Shown: positions 11,114 through 22,649 of the stretch, in pieces
How positions within the stretch are numbered: the first letter of the stretch is position 1
Layout: each line of letters opens with the position of its first letter
From: Cryptomeria japonica
Lineage: Eukaryota > Streptophyta > Pinopsida > Cupressales > Cupressaceae
Length of the DNA: 60,000 nt
Assembly: GCF_030272615.1 (NCBI RefSeq)
Contig: NC_081410.1
Span: forward strand, 145,014,349-145,074,348
Reading direction: 5' to 3'
Notes under the pieces: model-generated
Seen by the model: only the letters and a program-made list of their open reading frames with translations
Told to the model about the DNA's origin: nothing
Databases searched by the model: none
Position numbers and translations under genes: made by a program

Positions 11114-13085
11114 ATGGTTAGAAATGAATCCTCCTCTAAAGCACCTATGTTTGATGGCACTAACTATGATTACTAGAGCAGAAGAATGGAAACTTACTTA
11201 TCCTCTTTGGGCTTTGATGTCTAGATGTCAGTGAAAAATGGTTGTATTGTTCCTCAAGTTCCTCCTACTAACCCTGATGCTAAAAAGGAATATGAGAACA
11301 ATGCCAAAGCTAAGAACGCAATCTTGAGTGGTCTGTCTGATACAGAGTTTGTTAAAGTCATGCATTTCATATCAGCAAAAGATACATGGGACAAGCTGCA
11401 AAAAATATATGAAGGAGATACCAAAGTGAAAGAGGCCAAACAACAAAATATAAGAGCTCAATTTGAAAGCCTAAAACTGAAAGAAGAGGAGAAGATAGCT
11501 AACTATCTGCAAAGAGTGAATGAGATTGTAAGTTCTATAAGAGGACTTTGAGAGGATGTCTTGGATGAAATTACTGTCAAGAAGGTTCTGAGATCAATAA
11601 CCACAAGGTATGACACAAAGGTCTCTGCTATTGAAGAAGTTAAAGACTTAAAGACATTCTCTATGGATGAATTGTTTGGCTCCCTATCAGCTTATGAGAT
11701 GAGAACAATGAGTGGAGAATCATCAAAGAGAGAGGCTACATTCAACATAACCAAGAAAGGAAAAGAAGTTGCTCATGAAGAAGAACATGACTCTAATGCT
11801 GTTGTAGCAAATTTTGTAAGGAAGTTCAAGAAAGGATTAAGTAAATACAAAAGTAAGCTCCCTTTCAAATGTTTCAACTATGGCAAGATTGGACACTTTG
11901 CATCTAGATGTCCTTATGGAGAGAAGGATGAAGTTGAGAAGCAATATAAGAAAGCCTTTGGTAAAGAGAAGATGAAGAAACACTACAAACCAAAGAAAAG
12001 GAATTTTATAAGGAAGAATAATCTTTACACAATTCAGGATGATGTCATAGATGAAGAAAGTGTCTCTGATGACTGTTGCAGTGAGGATGAAAGAGAAGTC
12101 AATCTCTTTATGACACAAGGAGAGTTGCATGATGAACATGTTGTTGATGATGAGAAAGAGGAAGTTCAAGTTGAGGTATATCTTGAAAGTGAATTTGTAA
12201 GTGCACTTGAAGAGCTCTAGAAGGTAAGGAAAGAATTTAAAAACGTAAGTATGCTGTTGTTGAAGAACAAGACAGATTGAACAAATGTCTTGAGGAATCT
12301 GAGCAAAACATTTCAGATATGAGATAACAATTAAATGAAGCTAAAAGAATGTATGGGGTAACTAAATCAGGTTTACAGAATAAGGAGGAGTATCAAAAGA
12401 TGGAGGAAGAAATTGTGAATCTCAGAAAGGAACTTGAAAAGTGCAAAGATGATCTCAAAGTGAGAATCAAGTATGAGGGCAGCATTGATGCATTGGATAA
12501 GATTTTGAACAAGCAATATCACTCCAAAGACACAAAGGGTGTTGGATTTGATGTTGGTCAATGCTCTAAAGGTGAAGACTCATCTAGTAAAGAAATACAC
12601 TTCACCTCATCAAATGGAAATGGAAACCAACAAACTTTTACAGTCAGCAAACCCACTGAGAAGAAGACATATGTTGCTGCTACAAAGACCAAACATGTTC
12701 ATCCAAGAGGAAAAGTCAAGGCAGATGATGGAAGCTTCACGAAGGTCAAGGATACAAGGGAAAATTCAAGAAGATCGAGTTATGTTGCTTCAAGGAGACC
12801 AATGACAAACATATTCAATAATAATTGGTATGTACCCCAATTCCATGGCTATTGCTATAAATGTAATACTTATGGTCATAGAATTCTTAATTGTAACTTA
12901 TGTGTAGGTCTCCTCCTAGTTATAAAAGTAGGAATCCTTTTTCTACTCTTAGAAATTGATATCATTTGTTATAATTCCAATGGTGTTGGTCATAGATGTT
13001 ATGAGCATAGGAGAAAAGTGTCTCAACCCTATAATAATTTTTTAAGTTCATCATTCAATAGGAATTCAAATGTTAACACTGTCAA
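11114..13085 (+). pseudogene. Copia gag with zinc knuckles (copy A)
   Basis: The start is the ATG at 11114 (MVRNESSSK), about 60 bases after the primer site. A UBN2-type Gag core follows, with DTWDKLQKIYEGD near 11385-11420. The first zinc knuckle, CFNYGKIGHFASRC near 11870, has lost its second Cys. A long acidic and helical segment lies at about 12030-12530, and an intact CCHC knuckle, CYKCNTYGHRILNC, near 12850. Stops are TAG at 11174, 11222 and 12218 and TGA near 11550. At the three TAG positions copy B has TGG (Trp). Frame changes near 12240-12330 complete the decay. Gag packages element RNA in cytoplasmic particles, and this copy could not do so. Confidence 0.85.
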
Positions 13086-13890
13086 AACTTGGGTCACATA
13101 GCAAAGCATTTTAAGCATAGAGCAGCTAAGCAAAAGAAGAAAATGACAACAGAAAAGAAGAAAGAGACACAACAAGTTTGGATAGAAAAGGATAAGGACA
13201 AAAATGAGTCAAATTTGATTGTCCAAACTGCCCTACATGTAGAAAGGAAGGACTTATGGGTAGTAGATAGTGGCTGCTCCAATCACATAACTAGAGATAA
13301 GAAGAAATTCACTAAACTTGAAGATAGGAATGGTGGTTTAGTGAGGTTTGGAGAAAACTCATCAATCAAACTAAAAGGCAAGGGTAATCTCAACATAGAT
13401 GGCAAATTAAAAGCTCATGATGTATATTATATGGAAGGTCCAAAACACAATCTGTTAAGTGTAAGTTGGATGTGTGATAAAGGATATAAGTTTGCATTTG
13501 ACTCAAAAGGATGTAATATCAGAAAAGAAAACAATGGCAAATTAGTTGCTAAGGGAAAGAGAATGAATGGAAATGTATATAATTTAAAAGAATGCTTTGA
13601 GTCCCAATGCATGATGGGACAATTTGATGAAAGTTGGCTTTGGCATAAAAGGCTTGGTCATATAAACTTTGATAATCTTGTCAAGGTCAACAAGAGAGGG
13701 TATGTGAGGCACATACCACAGATCATCAAGCCAGCAAGCACTTTTTGTAATAAATGTCAAAGAGGAAAGAAACTAAGGTGAGCCTGAAGACTAAATAATA
13801 TTCAACTACAAGGCCACTAGAGCTTGTGCATACTGGTTTGTGTGGGTCAACCAAAACAAGAGCACTGAATTATTTTTGATATTTTATGCT
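13086..13890 (+). pseudogene. Copia protease and GAG-pre-integrase (copy A, pol truncated)
   Basis: A degenerate last zinc knuckle (GHIAKHFKHR) is followed by a copia-type aspartic protease, with LWVVDSGCSNHIT at about 13255 keeping the catalytic Asp. Then come the LLSV(S)WMCDKGYKF region and the GAG-pre-integrase domain, LWHKRLGHINFDNL (about 13640) to FCNKCQRGKK (about 13775). After this the frame has TAA and TGA stops and shows the first residues of integrase (RPLELVHTGLCG, about 13815), and copia homology ends near 13890. The whole integrase catalytic core, RT and RNase H are missing, so the element could only have been mobilised by a helper. Confidence 0.85.
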
Positions 13891-14640
13891 ACTTATTCTG
13901 CGAGGTCCTCCAAAAGTATCCAGCAAACTTGGTGTCACGATCTAAAACTATACTTTTAGGTAGACCATGTAGTCTTACCACCTCCCTGAAGAATAAATCA
14001 ACAATGTGGACAACATCATGGGTCTTCTGACATGGGATGAAATGTGTCATCTTTGAAAACCTGTCAACTACCACAAATACCGAATCATTTCCTCTCTATG
14101 TCCTTAGTAAACCAAGAACAAAATCCATGCAAATATCTTCCCATGGCCTCTTTGGTACAAGTAATCACTAATACAGTCCTATATTCTGGCCTACTCCTTT
14201 AGCCATTTGGCATACTCTGCAACTCTATAGAAATTTCTTCATATCCTGTGATAACTCAAGCCAATAGTAATATTCACTAATGATGCCAAAAGTGTCCTAC
14301 CATTCCTCCACTATGCTTCTCCTTTATCAAGTTCTCTCTCATAGAGCTCCTTAGAATACACAAGTGTCTTCCCTTGAATAACATGCCATCTTGAATTGTG
14401 AAATCCAATCACATTGTCCTATCCAAAGAGATATGCTCTTTGCAAGCTTTCCAAGCCTCTGCAAAATCAGGATCCTCGAGATACAATGTCTTGAGTTCAT
14501 TGAACCCAACCACCTCAAACTGCATCTCTGTCAACAAAATTTTTCTCTTACTTAAGACATCTGCAACTCTGTTAGACCTTCCACTTATATGCTTCAAGAC
14601 AAAAGGGTAACTCTGCAAAAACTCCACCTATTTCAAAAGT
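13891..14640 (-). pseudogene. Antisense Ty3/gypsy RNase H end and integrase fragment (copy A)
   Basis: On the minus strand, reading from 14627, are the end of RNase H and its tether (SGRSNRVADVLSKRK, EVVGFNELKTLYLEDPDF). A degenerate zinc-binding region and the first half of the integrase core follow: [14 protein letters not shown] at 14074 with the first catalytic Asp, and [14 protein letters not shown] with the second, ending at 13889. The third catalytic residue (Glu) is not included. Several stops break the zinc-binding part. The sequence is gypsy, not copia, and lies opposite to the copia frame. An equivalent fragment sits at 40611-41345. Confidence 0.85.
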
Positions 14641-15140
14641 CTTTGATTAAATTAGAAGATCTGAACACTAGGGTATGGAGGGCTTAGGGTTTTAGACTTA
14701 GGAGTGTTTCAAAAGGTTTTCAGAAGGCAAAATAAGAGCACCAAACCCTAAAATTTTGACAATCCCAACACAACCTATGAAGATATCATTGGGGAGACTA
14801 TATCTAACACCATAAGCTTATAAGATGTATACACCTAAAACTTGTCCTTACCCAACCACACCTAATCCTAGCCTATCCTAAGCCATTAATTAAATAGATA
14901 TTCATTATTTATCTAAATAGTTATTATCATTTATTTATATAAATATTATTATTTATTTAATTATTTTTCCTATTACTTAATCTCATTAATTAAATAATTA
15001 TTTATTACTTTTTTAATTAATTTCACAATTCACTTTTATCCCTTTATAAGGGTTCATTCAATCCAAGCCCATAAATGGGTTCACATGGTTTATAATCCTT
15101 GTTCATTTATCGTATCAATCTTATCATCATACTATTAGTT
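14641..15140. repeat. Shared AT-rich tail of the composite element (copy A)
   Basis: This non-coding tail is homologous to 41346-42095, from the block near GATTAAATTAGAAGATCT to the final ATCATCATACTATTAGT (ending near 15140). It contains a run of ATTATTTATTTAA-like low-complexity sequence at 14885-15030. Copy B has an additional block of about 230 bases (41830-42060) that is missing here. Confidence 0.6.
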
Positions 15141-16344
15141 GTTGACATGTCTGAAATCACGGAACTACGACTTTAGCCGACCAACCTAGAATAGAATGTA
15201 CTCGCTAAGTATCCTATCCTCTCTTGAGATAAGGAAATCCCTAATGCTATTTTTTTTTTGATCAAAGGGGATGACCTCAAGGTTTTGATTGTCAGATCTT
15301 GACTGCAGGATTACTTAGTGGTTTGATGTGTTTTTGCTGGAAACGCAAAGGGGAGTTACAGTGAGATGGACAATTTTTGGATGAGTTCCCTAAAATTCTA
15401 ACAGTCTCGTTATTGGTTGATTTCAGTTGGATTGAAAATAATTCAGTTGGTAAAAAAAAAGAAGAAGGGATGGATAGGAAAAAGAGATATAGAAAATCTA
15501 ACTAATTAACTAAGATAGCATGTTCAAGAAAAACAGACAGACACCTCCAAATAACCAGATTAAACACTATCAGATATTTAAGCACAATGTTTGTAAGAAT
15601 CTAGTGTGATCTTCAAGGCAAAATAAGTTTTCATGCTATTAGACATAACTTCAGAACTTTAACATTCATTCACTAATTGTTAAATAACCGAACTAAGCAT
15701 ATGAGAAGGTTCAGATTAACCATGCAAAGGGAATGATAATTAGTCAGTCTTTAATGGTATGAACAATGAGGATTCTATCAGATGTTTATCTAGAAAATGC
15801 TATTGAAAAATGAAAGACATAACATAATGATTTAAATGGTGAAGGAGGAGACCATGCACTCACAAAGAAATGAAAACAGCCTCAACTTTGCATTAAAAGT
15901 GTGTAAATTTTGCTAGATCTTCAGCAACAATCCTTGAACTTCTTACAAAATGAGTGAAAACCAGTCCCCTTAAATAGATTTCCATAAATAGATGAATGGC
16001 CAAGATCTAAACTAAACAAGTGGCCCAGATTCATCTTTACAAAAAGGTACTCATACCCATAATAAATGGAAGGTAAATATTTGTTGGTTGAAAATTTTGT
16101 ACACTCGTGAAAGAAAACAAAATTGTGGCTTCAACCACAGTGTGTGAGTATGAAACTCTCCTAATTAAGGGAAGGCTCCCCCTATCTATCTAAAACTGAA
16201 ATAAAAACAGGATAGGACAACAGTCTTCTTTCTTCAAGGAAGCTTATATCCTTTTCTCTCCTTAGAAAAGTGATAGCAAGAAAATGTATAATAATGGTAA
16301 CAAATTCAAATGAAAACGAGAGAAAGGAAATGAAGTTTCTTGAA

Positions 16345-16809
16345 AGCTCAAAGACTCTCGTCACTTCCTTCGGGACGGGACAACAATATTAAGCTCAAAG
16401 ACTTGACTATTGGAAGTCCTATCTACCCTTTGCTATACTAAATTTTACAATGAATAAAAGACAACAGCTCAAAGACTGGAACAATCTATTCTTTCAACAC
16501 AACGACAAGAACTAATGCGAGCTCAAAGACTTGCTGCTATTTCTTATCAAACAATAATTTTTCCTCAAGAATAGACGCAAGCTCAAAGACTTGCTGCTCC
16601 TTCTAGAGATTTTCCTATTTTAATTGATCTTCTCTACTTGCAGCTCAAAGACTTCAAATCAGATTGGACTAAGCTCCTTTAGAAACACTTTGCATGGAAG
16701 AAATAAAAAGATTCAAACTCAAACATGTAGCTCAAAGACTCAAAACTTGAGTAATCCTTCTTTGTTATTCTTCAAAACCTTCAATTTTCATACATAAGCT
16801 CAAAGACTT
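16345..16809 (-). repeat. Spaced short repeat AAGTCTTTGAGC, eight copies
   Basis: On the plus strand GCTCAAAGACT(T) starts near 16346, 16393, 16467, 16521, 16581, 16643, 16730 and 16798. Spacing is 47-87 bases. The 11-12 base core is nearly invariant, while the sequence between copies is not obviously repeated. Confidence 0.85.
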
Positions 16810-16878
16810 CTTGCTATAAATTTGGCAAAGTTTTTACTTGCTTTCCTAAAAGATAAAAATTACAATAGACTCCTCAAG

Positions 16879-16886
16879 TATTTATA
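16879..16886 (-). promoter_or_regulatory. TATA-box-like TATAAATA
   Basis: A perfect TATAAATA occurs on the minus strand, upstream (in minus orientation) of the AAGTCTTTGAGC repeat block. It is a candidate core promoter of a decayed LTR. It is sequence match only, in AT-rich DNA where chance matches are common. Confidence 0.35.
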
Positions 16887-17913
16887 GAAGAGGAGCCTTG
16901 AGAAAAAGGTGGGAGGATCCTAACTAACTTGAGAGATTCTCTCAACCACCAAGACTTATTCAATAACTAACTAAGACTTATTCCAACTACAGTTCTAATT
17001 TAACACAACTTGTAGTTGTTTTACATGTAATTACAAAAGTGCAAGTAATGTGTAACTTGCATTTTACAAAGTTATTTTTTTACATGTAACTTGTCAAAAC
17101 AAAATTACAAATGCATGACTAAAACTATTCCATGTGTCTAAAGACACGACTCTAACTGCATCATCCTTTGTCTGTCATGATCTTCATGTCGTTTCGGGAT
17201 GCTAGAACTTGAAGTATTCTAGATTGGTAAAGACATCTTGAACCAGAACAGGAACTTGCATCCTTATCTTCTTGTTTGGGGTAGTACTGGCTTTTCAAGA
17301 GGGAAAAGGCAACCTTCATCTTTTTATGTCATGACCATCTTTGTCTTGAAAGCATTCTATGCTCGCAATCATGAATTGTTCTTGTATCTCTTTTTTGTAT
17401 CGTCCTCCATTCTTGAGATTTGCTTGCAAAATAAGGCCCATGCCTTGATCCATTGATTTGGTAGATCGTGTGTGCAAACCAGACTGACAAGGGAAGGGAT
17501 AAATTGATTCAAAAAATGGGCTCACAAGTGAATTTCGGATTTTGGAAGCTGCATTACATGTGTGGGGAAAACAAGAGCATTAACTTACAATTGCGGGGAA
17601 CAAACATGCAACTTCATATGTGTAATGGGTAACTCCAAGTTTGCATTTGTAATTGGACCTTTAGAACTCATTTTCAAGTGTTTTTGGAGTGCATTTTGGA
17701 CCAATTTCGGGTTTTGGATGGCTGACTGCAGGTAGACTTTTAATGGGGGAAATGAATGAAGGTGTGAAATGAGTGAATGAAATGGTATGAATGGATGATG
17801 GACATGAATATGAAAAGATTTTGGGAAGATCATCTTCAAGAAAATGGAAAGAACTTTCAACAAAAGATGGTTAAATCTTTTATCTGTAATGCAAGAACAA
17901 TTATTTTCATCCA

Positions 17914-19640
17914 ACTTGTAATCGGGATTTAAAATCCCGATTACAAGTAAAGAGGGAAAATGGGGAAGAACAATACAATTCTAAAATTGCTTTACAAAGG
18001 GGAAAATCTTTCTCACAAAACCGATTTTTTGGGGGAAGAACCCACATATTTACAAATTTACAACTAGAAAGGAAAAATAAGAAAACAAGAAAACAAGAAA
18101 AAAGAAACAAGAAGAAAAGAAATCTTACCTTGCTCCAATCTGAAAATGCCTCTTCAACAAGATGATTAATCTTTGAAAAAAGGAAGGAGAACTCTTAAAA
18201 AGAAATTAATCGCATTCCAAAACCCTAGCCACGTTTTTAAAAAAAAGCCCAAAACTGAAAAATGTGGCAGCAAATGCATGAGAAATGGCATGGAAAATGG
18301 CCAAGACTCTTTCTAACCTCAACGCCTTAGCATACCAAGCCAAAATGATTCATAACATTGTTGATTCATGGCATTCCAAATGGCAAAAAAACGTGGCTGT
18401 TGTTATAAAGCTAAAAACCAGCAATCTTAACCTCCATGTGGCGTGAAAGGTGTTTGAAAATGCATGGAAATAGGAAGGAATCCTAAACACCTTCCCCTCC
18501 TCCAACAAATTCTCCACTAAAAATTGCTAAAAATCCTTAAAAAAAAATGTTTTTCCTTGCAATTCGAGTTTTTTGGAACAAAGTGCAAGTTCGAAATGCA
18601 TTAAACAATGAAAATCGGGTTTTTTGGAGGATATAACAAGTTTAAAATTTCACTTTTTCAACATGTTAGGCAAAATTGGGATTTTTTGACCAAATAGCAA
18701 GTTTAAAATGTCAAAAATGCACTTTATAAGCAAAATGTTTTGGAAACAAAGTGCAAGTTTTAAATTGTCACTTTTTCATCAACAAGGCAAAATCAGGTTT
18801 TAAAAATGCAATTACAAGTTTAAAATCCTCAAAAATGCACTTTATAGGCAAAATTGGGATTTAGAAAAGAAATTACAAGTAAAATTACTTGTAATAGGGA
18901 AATAGAATTCCCTTTACAAGTGATTTCACTTAAAACATGTAAAGGGGTTTTAAAATCTCATTTATAAGTTTTAAAACACTTAAAGTCAAGCTACTAGTAA
19001 TGGGGGTTTTAAAACCCCCATTACAAGTTTTATAAAAACTTGCAATTGGAGAAAAATTCCCCTACAAGCCTAAAAGCTTCAAGGGGGGTTTCAAAATCGA
19101 AAAATTCCCCTACATTGAAGCAAAAACATAGCAAATGGACTCGAGACGTGACAAAATTCGAAACATAGCTTGGGGAAGGATCAACGATCGATCCAGCCTA
19201 AGGATGGGGTGAATTTTTGCCTCGGGTAGCGTGTCATAGAGTAAAAACTTCAACTTGTAGTGACTATTCTGAAACCCGAAATTGCACAGAAAGCTAGGAA
19301 AAGGAAGACCAAAACTTGGACAGTGATGGAAAAGACACCCCACAATGATTTGACACTATCAAATGTGAGTTTTGTACCTCGTAAAATGTGCCTTGGGAGA
19401 CAAAAATGACACTTTTAAGGCAAAAATTTATAGGGGTTGTCACATTTTTTAGAATCCAAAAAGAGGACAACAATATCAACAACCACCCAAAGGGAAGAAA
19501 TAACTACCTAAAAGAGGTAATTAAAAACTATCCATAATAATTCAAAAAGTGCACATGCACAAAGTTTAAAGTTTACAGATGACTTGGTAGTCAAATATGA
19601 ACTTTGGCCAAAAAGTGTTTTTTCAAATTTAAAAGAAAAA
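17914..19640. repeat. AT-rich region with perfect palindromes and TTACAAGTTTTAAA-type repeats
   Basis: The region repeats variants of AATTACAAGTTTAAAA, CAAAAT(C/T)GGG(A/T)TTTT and AAAAATGCACTTTATA. Three perfect inverted repeats stand out: 17914-17948 (17-base arms, 1-base loop), 18872-18895 (11-base arms, 2-base loop) and 18997-19024 (14-base arms, no loop). No gene is visible, and the minus-strand ORFs at 17585-18110 and 19110-19482 show no recognisable product. Confidence 0.7.
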
Positions 19641-19646
19641 TGTTTT

Positions 19647-22580
19647 TTAAGAAAGCACTTTTTCTTTTCCAGCTTCACATCCCTTTACTAAAAATTGATC
19701 CTCGTCATGCAAATATTCTTTCCAAAGGTCCTGACTTGCTGCACATTCTTCACTAACATATTCTTGGAACCTCATGCATAGCTGGAAAAGCGTCGTGAAT
19801 TGAGGCATAGGGGGATGACGTATTTTGTACTGCATGCCTTCTAGATAACGATCAACGTGCTTCAAACCATCCTGCCGGCTGGATCGATGAGCCTCAAAAC
19901 ACAAAATGTCTGAATGTAGTTTATCGGCAAAATCCAGGTCCTCAGTGGAGTAGGTGATCTTATCTGTTCTCAATCTTCTCTCCCAGTTTGGTTGCACTAC
20001 GTCATTTGATAGATCATTTTTCCAACCCAAAACCATTGATCGGAGGATTGTCTTACCAAGTTCCTGCATGTTCTTCAGAATTCCCTCGCATGCATCTTGC
20101 TCTTTGTCAATGATTTCTCTTGTCTCATTCTTCATAGTGATAGTCCAGTACCATTCTTTAAAAATGTTGATGTCGTGGGGGTCCAGGATGGCGGACAATG
20201 TAGGGATCTGTGCCTGGGTCCAGAAAAGAGCTCTTACGAGAGGAAGGGTTGTAGTAGCTACCTCATGGACTTTGAGGCATTCCCGCTTTATCTTGAGCAA
20301 CTTGACCAGAATGGTCTCTCAGTGGCGTGCCATTTCTTTTACCTCTTCAATAATTTTTTCTCCCCTTTCTTTAATGCTTCGCATTCATTCCTTGACGGCC
20401 TTGACAATATCTCGTACTCCTTCAAATTTTGTGGTGGTCCTTTGCGCTAATGTTGTAGGGGGAATATGGGATTCAGGAGAATTATGCAATGGTCTCAGGA
20501 GTTGATCAATGTACCCCTCGGCCTGCTCAGCACGAACTCAATACATATCCTTTTCAGCAGTTATTTCTTCGACTTGTCTGAGCATGTTTTGTACGGAGTC
20601 CTTGAACTCTTCCCTTTCCTGTTCCTTGGTGGCTCGTCCGATTGGGATGGTTGTGATGCTATAATCAGCCAGTGTAATTTGATCTATTGGCTTATCAATA
20701 GGCAGGGTGGTGATATGAAGGGTACGGTTCCTTTGCTCATCTTTGGTTATCCGGGAATATGCTTTAGGCTTTTTGTTCCCCTTGGATTTGGATTTTCTCG
20801 GGCTTTTCAACCTCTTCCTTAGGTGCACTCGAGGTTCCCTCATCTTCAAAGGACTAAGAATCAAGGCTACCCATCATGTGGTAGGTGAACTGGACTCCCT
20901 CATGAATCAGCCACTCAATCTGTTGGTGCAACCACTGATCAGTGTACCTTCCCAGGGCTGCCATGACCGCCTCAAAATCAGTGATTGGATCTTGTGACCA
21001 ATCGATGCCTGGCAAGAGATGTCTTACTACTTGAAATTCCCAGACTTGTAAGCAATTTCTAGAGTTAGTTGATTCGGGACTTGACGGTATTCATAGAGTC
21101 GCATTTGCTGCACACTCAGCCTTGAATATGTGCGTTGTCGGACTTCATAGTTGTTAGAGCAGTTCTTCCAATAATCTTCAATTGACTCCTTTTCTCTATA
21201 TCGTCCGTCGTAGGCTCTCTTTGCCAGATTGTCGTGATCAAAGCATTTCCTTGGGAAATGTTCTTGTAGGCCGTAGGAGGCCAACACTGCAAGGGATTCT
21301 TCTGCATGGGCTGGACTCTTCAGATGGACATCAAGGTTACCTATCATCATAGGGAAGGCGAATCCGGATTGCTTCTTGTCTTTGAGTAAACTGTTCACCA
21401 AACGTACCTGTCTTGCGACTTCGAGAAGAACTATTTTGTCGGTTGGGTATCGCAGAAGTCAGAAAGGAGCGCCTTCAAAGCCAGCTATTCAGATGTAGGA
21501 GAATCTTGAGAACTGGATGAACCAGGCGCCGTACCTTTGTACCAGAATAGTCGCTTGCTCTAAGACCCTTATGTGTAGTCCTCCTTGCATTAGCCTGACC
21601 AGGCGCATTGTGAAGGCATCATTGACACGCTCATACTGACCAACTGCATAGGCAGGGTTGTTCTTTTCCCTTTGAGCTATGTCTTGATAATATAATTGTG
21701 GGTAGCAATCATATATCTTCACCTGATTGGGCCCATTCCCAATTTCAGCCTTCATGATTAAACCTGGCAGTGGTTGTTTTCTGGCGAACATGGAGACTAG
21801 ATAGGATGTCATAGTAAAGTACTTTTTCGCCTCAAGTTTGATCAACTTGGTATGGATGTTGTCACTTATGATCTAGGCCCAGTCAAACTTGGATTTCCCA
21901 GCGAAGACCTGTTCTGTAAAGTAGAACATCCATTCTTCAAAGTAGTTAGATTGGGGGAGTCCCATAACCCTGCTGAGCAATGTGATCATATCTCCATGCT
22001 CGTTGTGGAAGTCGCTCCTAGGGGTCTTTTTCCCAATTCTGCTGCTTGGAGGTCTTCTCTCCTTGTACCACTCCTCATTTATCAATGTTCTACATTTGGC
22101 AGGGTTCATATCATACGCCACTTGCACTTCATCTATTGTTGTTGCTATGGGGTTGTTCGAGAAGGGGATATCAAATGCATCGCCAATGGCTTCAAAAGTG
22201 AAGTCAGCGAAAACCATATTTTCAAGGAGCACCAATCTGGTGTTTGGTTGATAATGTCGGGCAGCCTCTACTACCAGCTCATAATTTTGCACTGACGGGG
22301 GAAATCCCATTGCTTGGGCCATGCCACTTTCCATCATCCACCTAGGCCTACCATAGGCATTAGGGGAGAAAACTCTGTTTCTGAAATCCTGAATATCTAT
22401 GTGGCCCAAGTCAATATCACCTACATTTTCCCACATACTCTAAACTTTTGATTCCCTCAGTCCTCCCCTTTGATACTGATATTTCATCTTTTCGACTCTG
22501 CGAGGGATGTCTGACTTGGATGCTCGGGACGTTTCAGCTGCACCAGGTGTTTTTGAGGACTCTACCGCAGATTTAGGCAT
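19647..22580 (-). pseudogene. Antisense additional ORF, copy 2 (unknown protein family, near full length)
   Basis: The ATG at 22580 (MPKSAVESSKTPG) starts a coding region of about 975 codons ending near 19647, and I do not recognise its function. Blocks shared with 2746-5499 are MWENVGDIDLGHI (about 22430), GDMITLLSRVMG with EWMFYF (about 21940-22000), YDCYPQL (about 21700), IEDYWKN with RQRTYSRL (about 21110-21185), a basic HLRKRLKSPRKSKSKG tract (about 20775-20825) and ADYSITTIPIG (about 20635-20670). The C-terminal 220 residues (20300 to 19647) are helical and rich in charged residues. TAG stops lie near 22441 and 21871 (the second in place of Trp), and further breaks occur near 21480, 21020 and 20530. 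It is antisense to the LTR at 22650-24756. Confidence 0.75.
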
Positions 22581-22641
22581 CTATCCTGCACAACCAAATG
22601 CGGATTACGAGACGATATGAAAGAAACAAAGCGGGTTAGAT

Positions 22642-22649
22642 AAAAGGGA
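22642..22649 (+). other. Probable polypurine tract
   Basis: AAAAGGGA is followed by TACG at 22650, where the sister LTR starts with TGCG, so the terminal TG may have become TA by one transition. The distance to the antisense ORF start (about 62 bp) matches the other module (about 58 bp). The tract itself is short and weak. Confidence 0.35.

Larger units (their letters stand above)
9447..15140 (+). mobile_element. Composite copia/gypsy element, copy A
   Basis: This is a Ty1/copia element with partial 5' LTR, primer site, gag, protease and GAG-pre-integrase. It then switches at about 13890 to an antisense Ty3/gypsy RNase H/integrase fragment and a 500 bp AT-rich tail. The whole structure is collinear with 36375-42095, breakpoint included, so the composite existed before the two copies arose, by transposition or by segmental duplication. 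Integrase core, RT and RNase H of copia are absent and no 3' copia LTR is visible. Copy A lacks the first part of the LTR present in copy B and has small deletions in the antisense part and tail. Confidence 0.8.
15141..17913. other. Non-coding, probably old LTR or leader sequence
   Basis: No protein similarity is recognised in any frame. Minus-strand features suggest a promoter region: a perfect TATAAATA at 16886-16879 and, downstream on that strand, eight spaced copies of AAGTCTTTGAGC. The sequence just after 15140 begins TGTTGACATGTC, which could be an LTR start, but I found no matching end. Confidence 0.4.
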
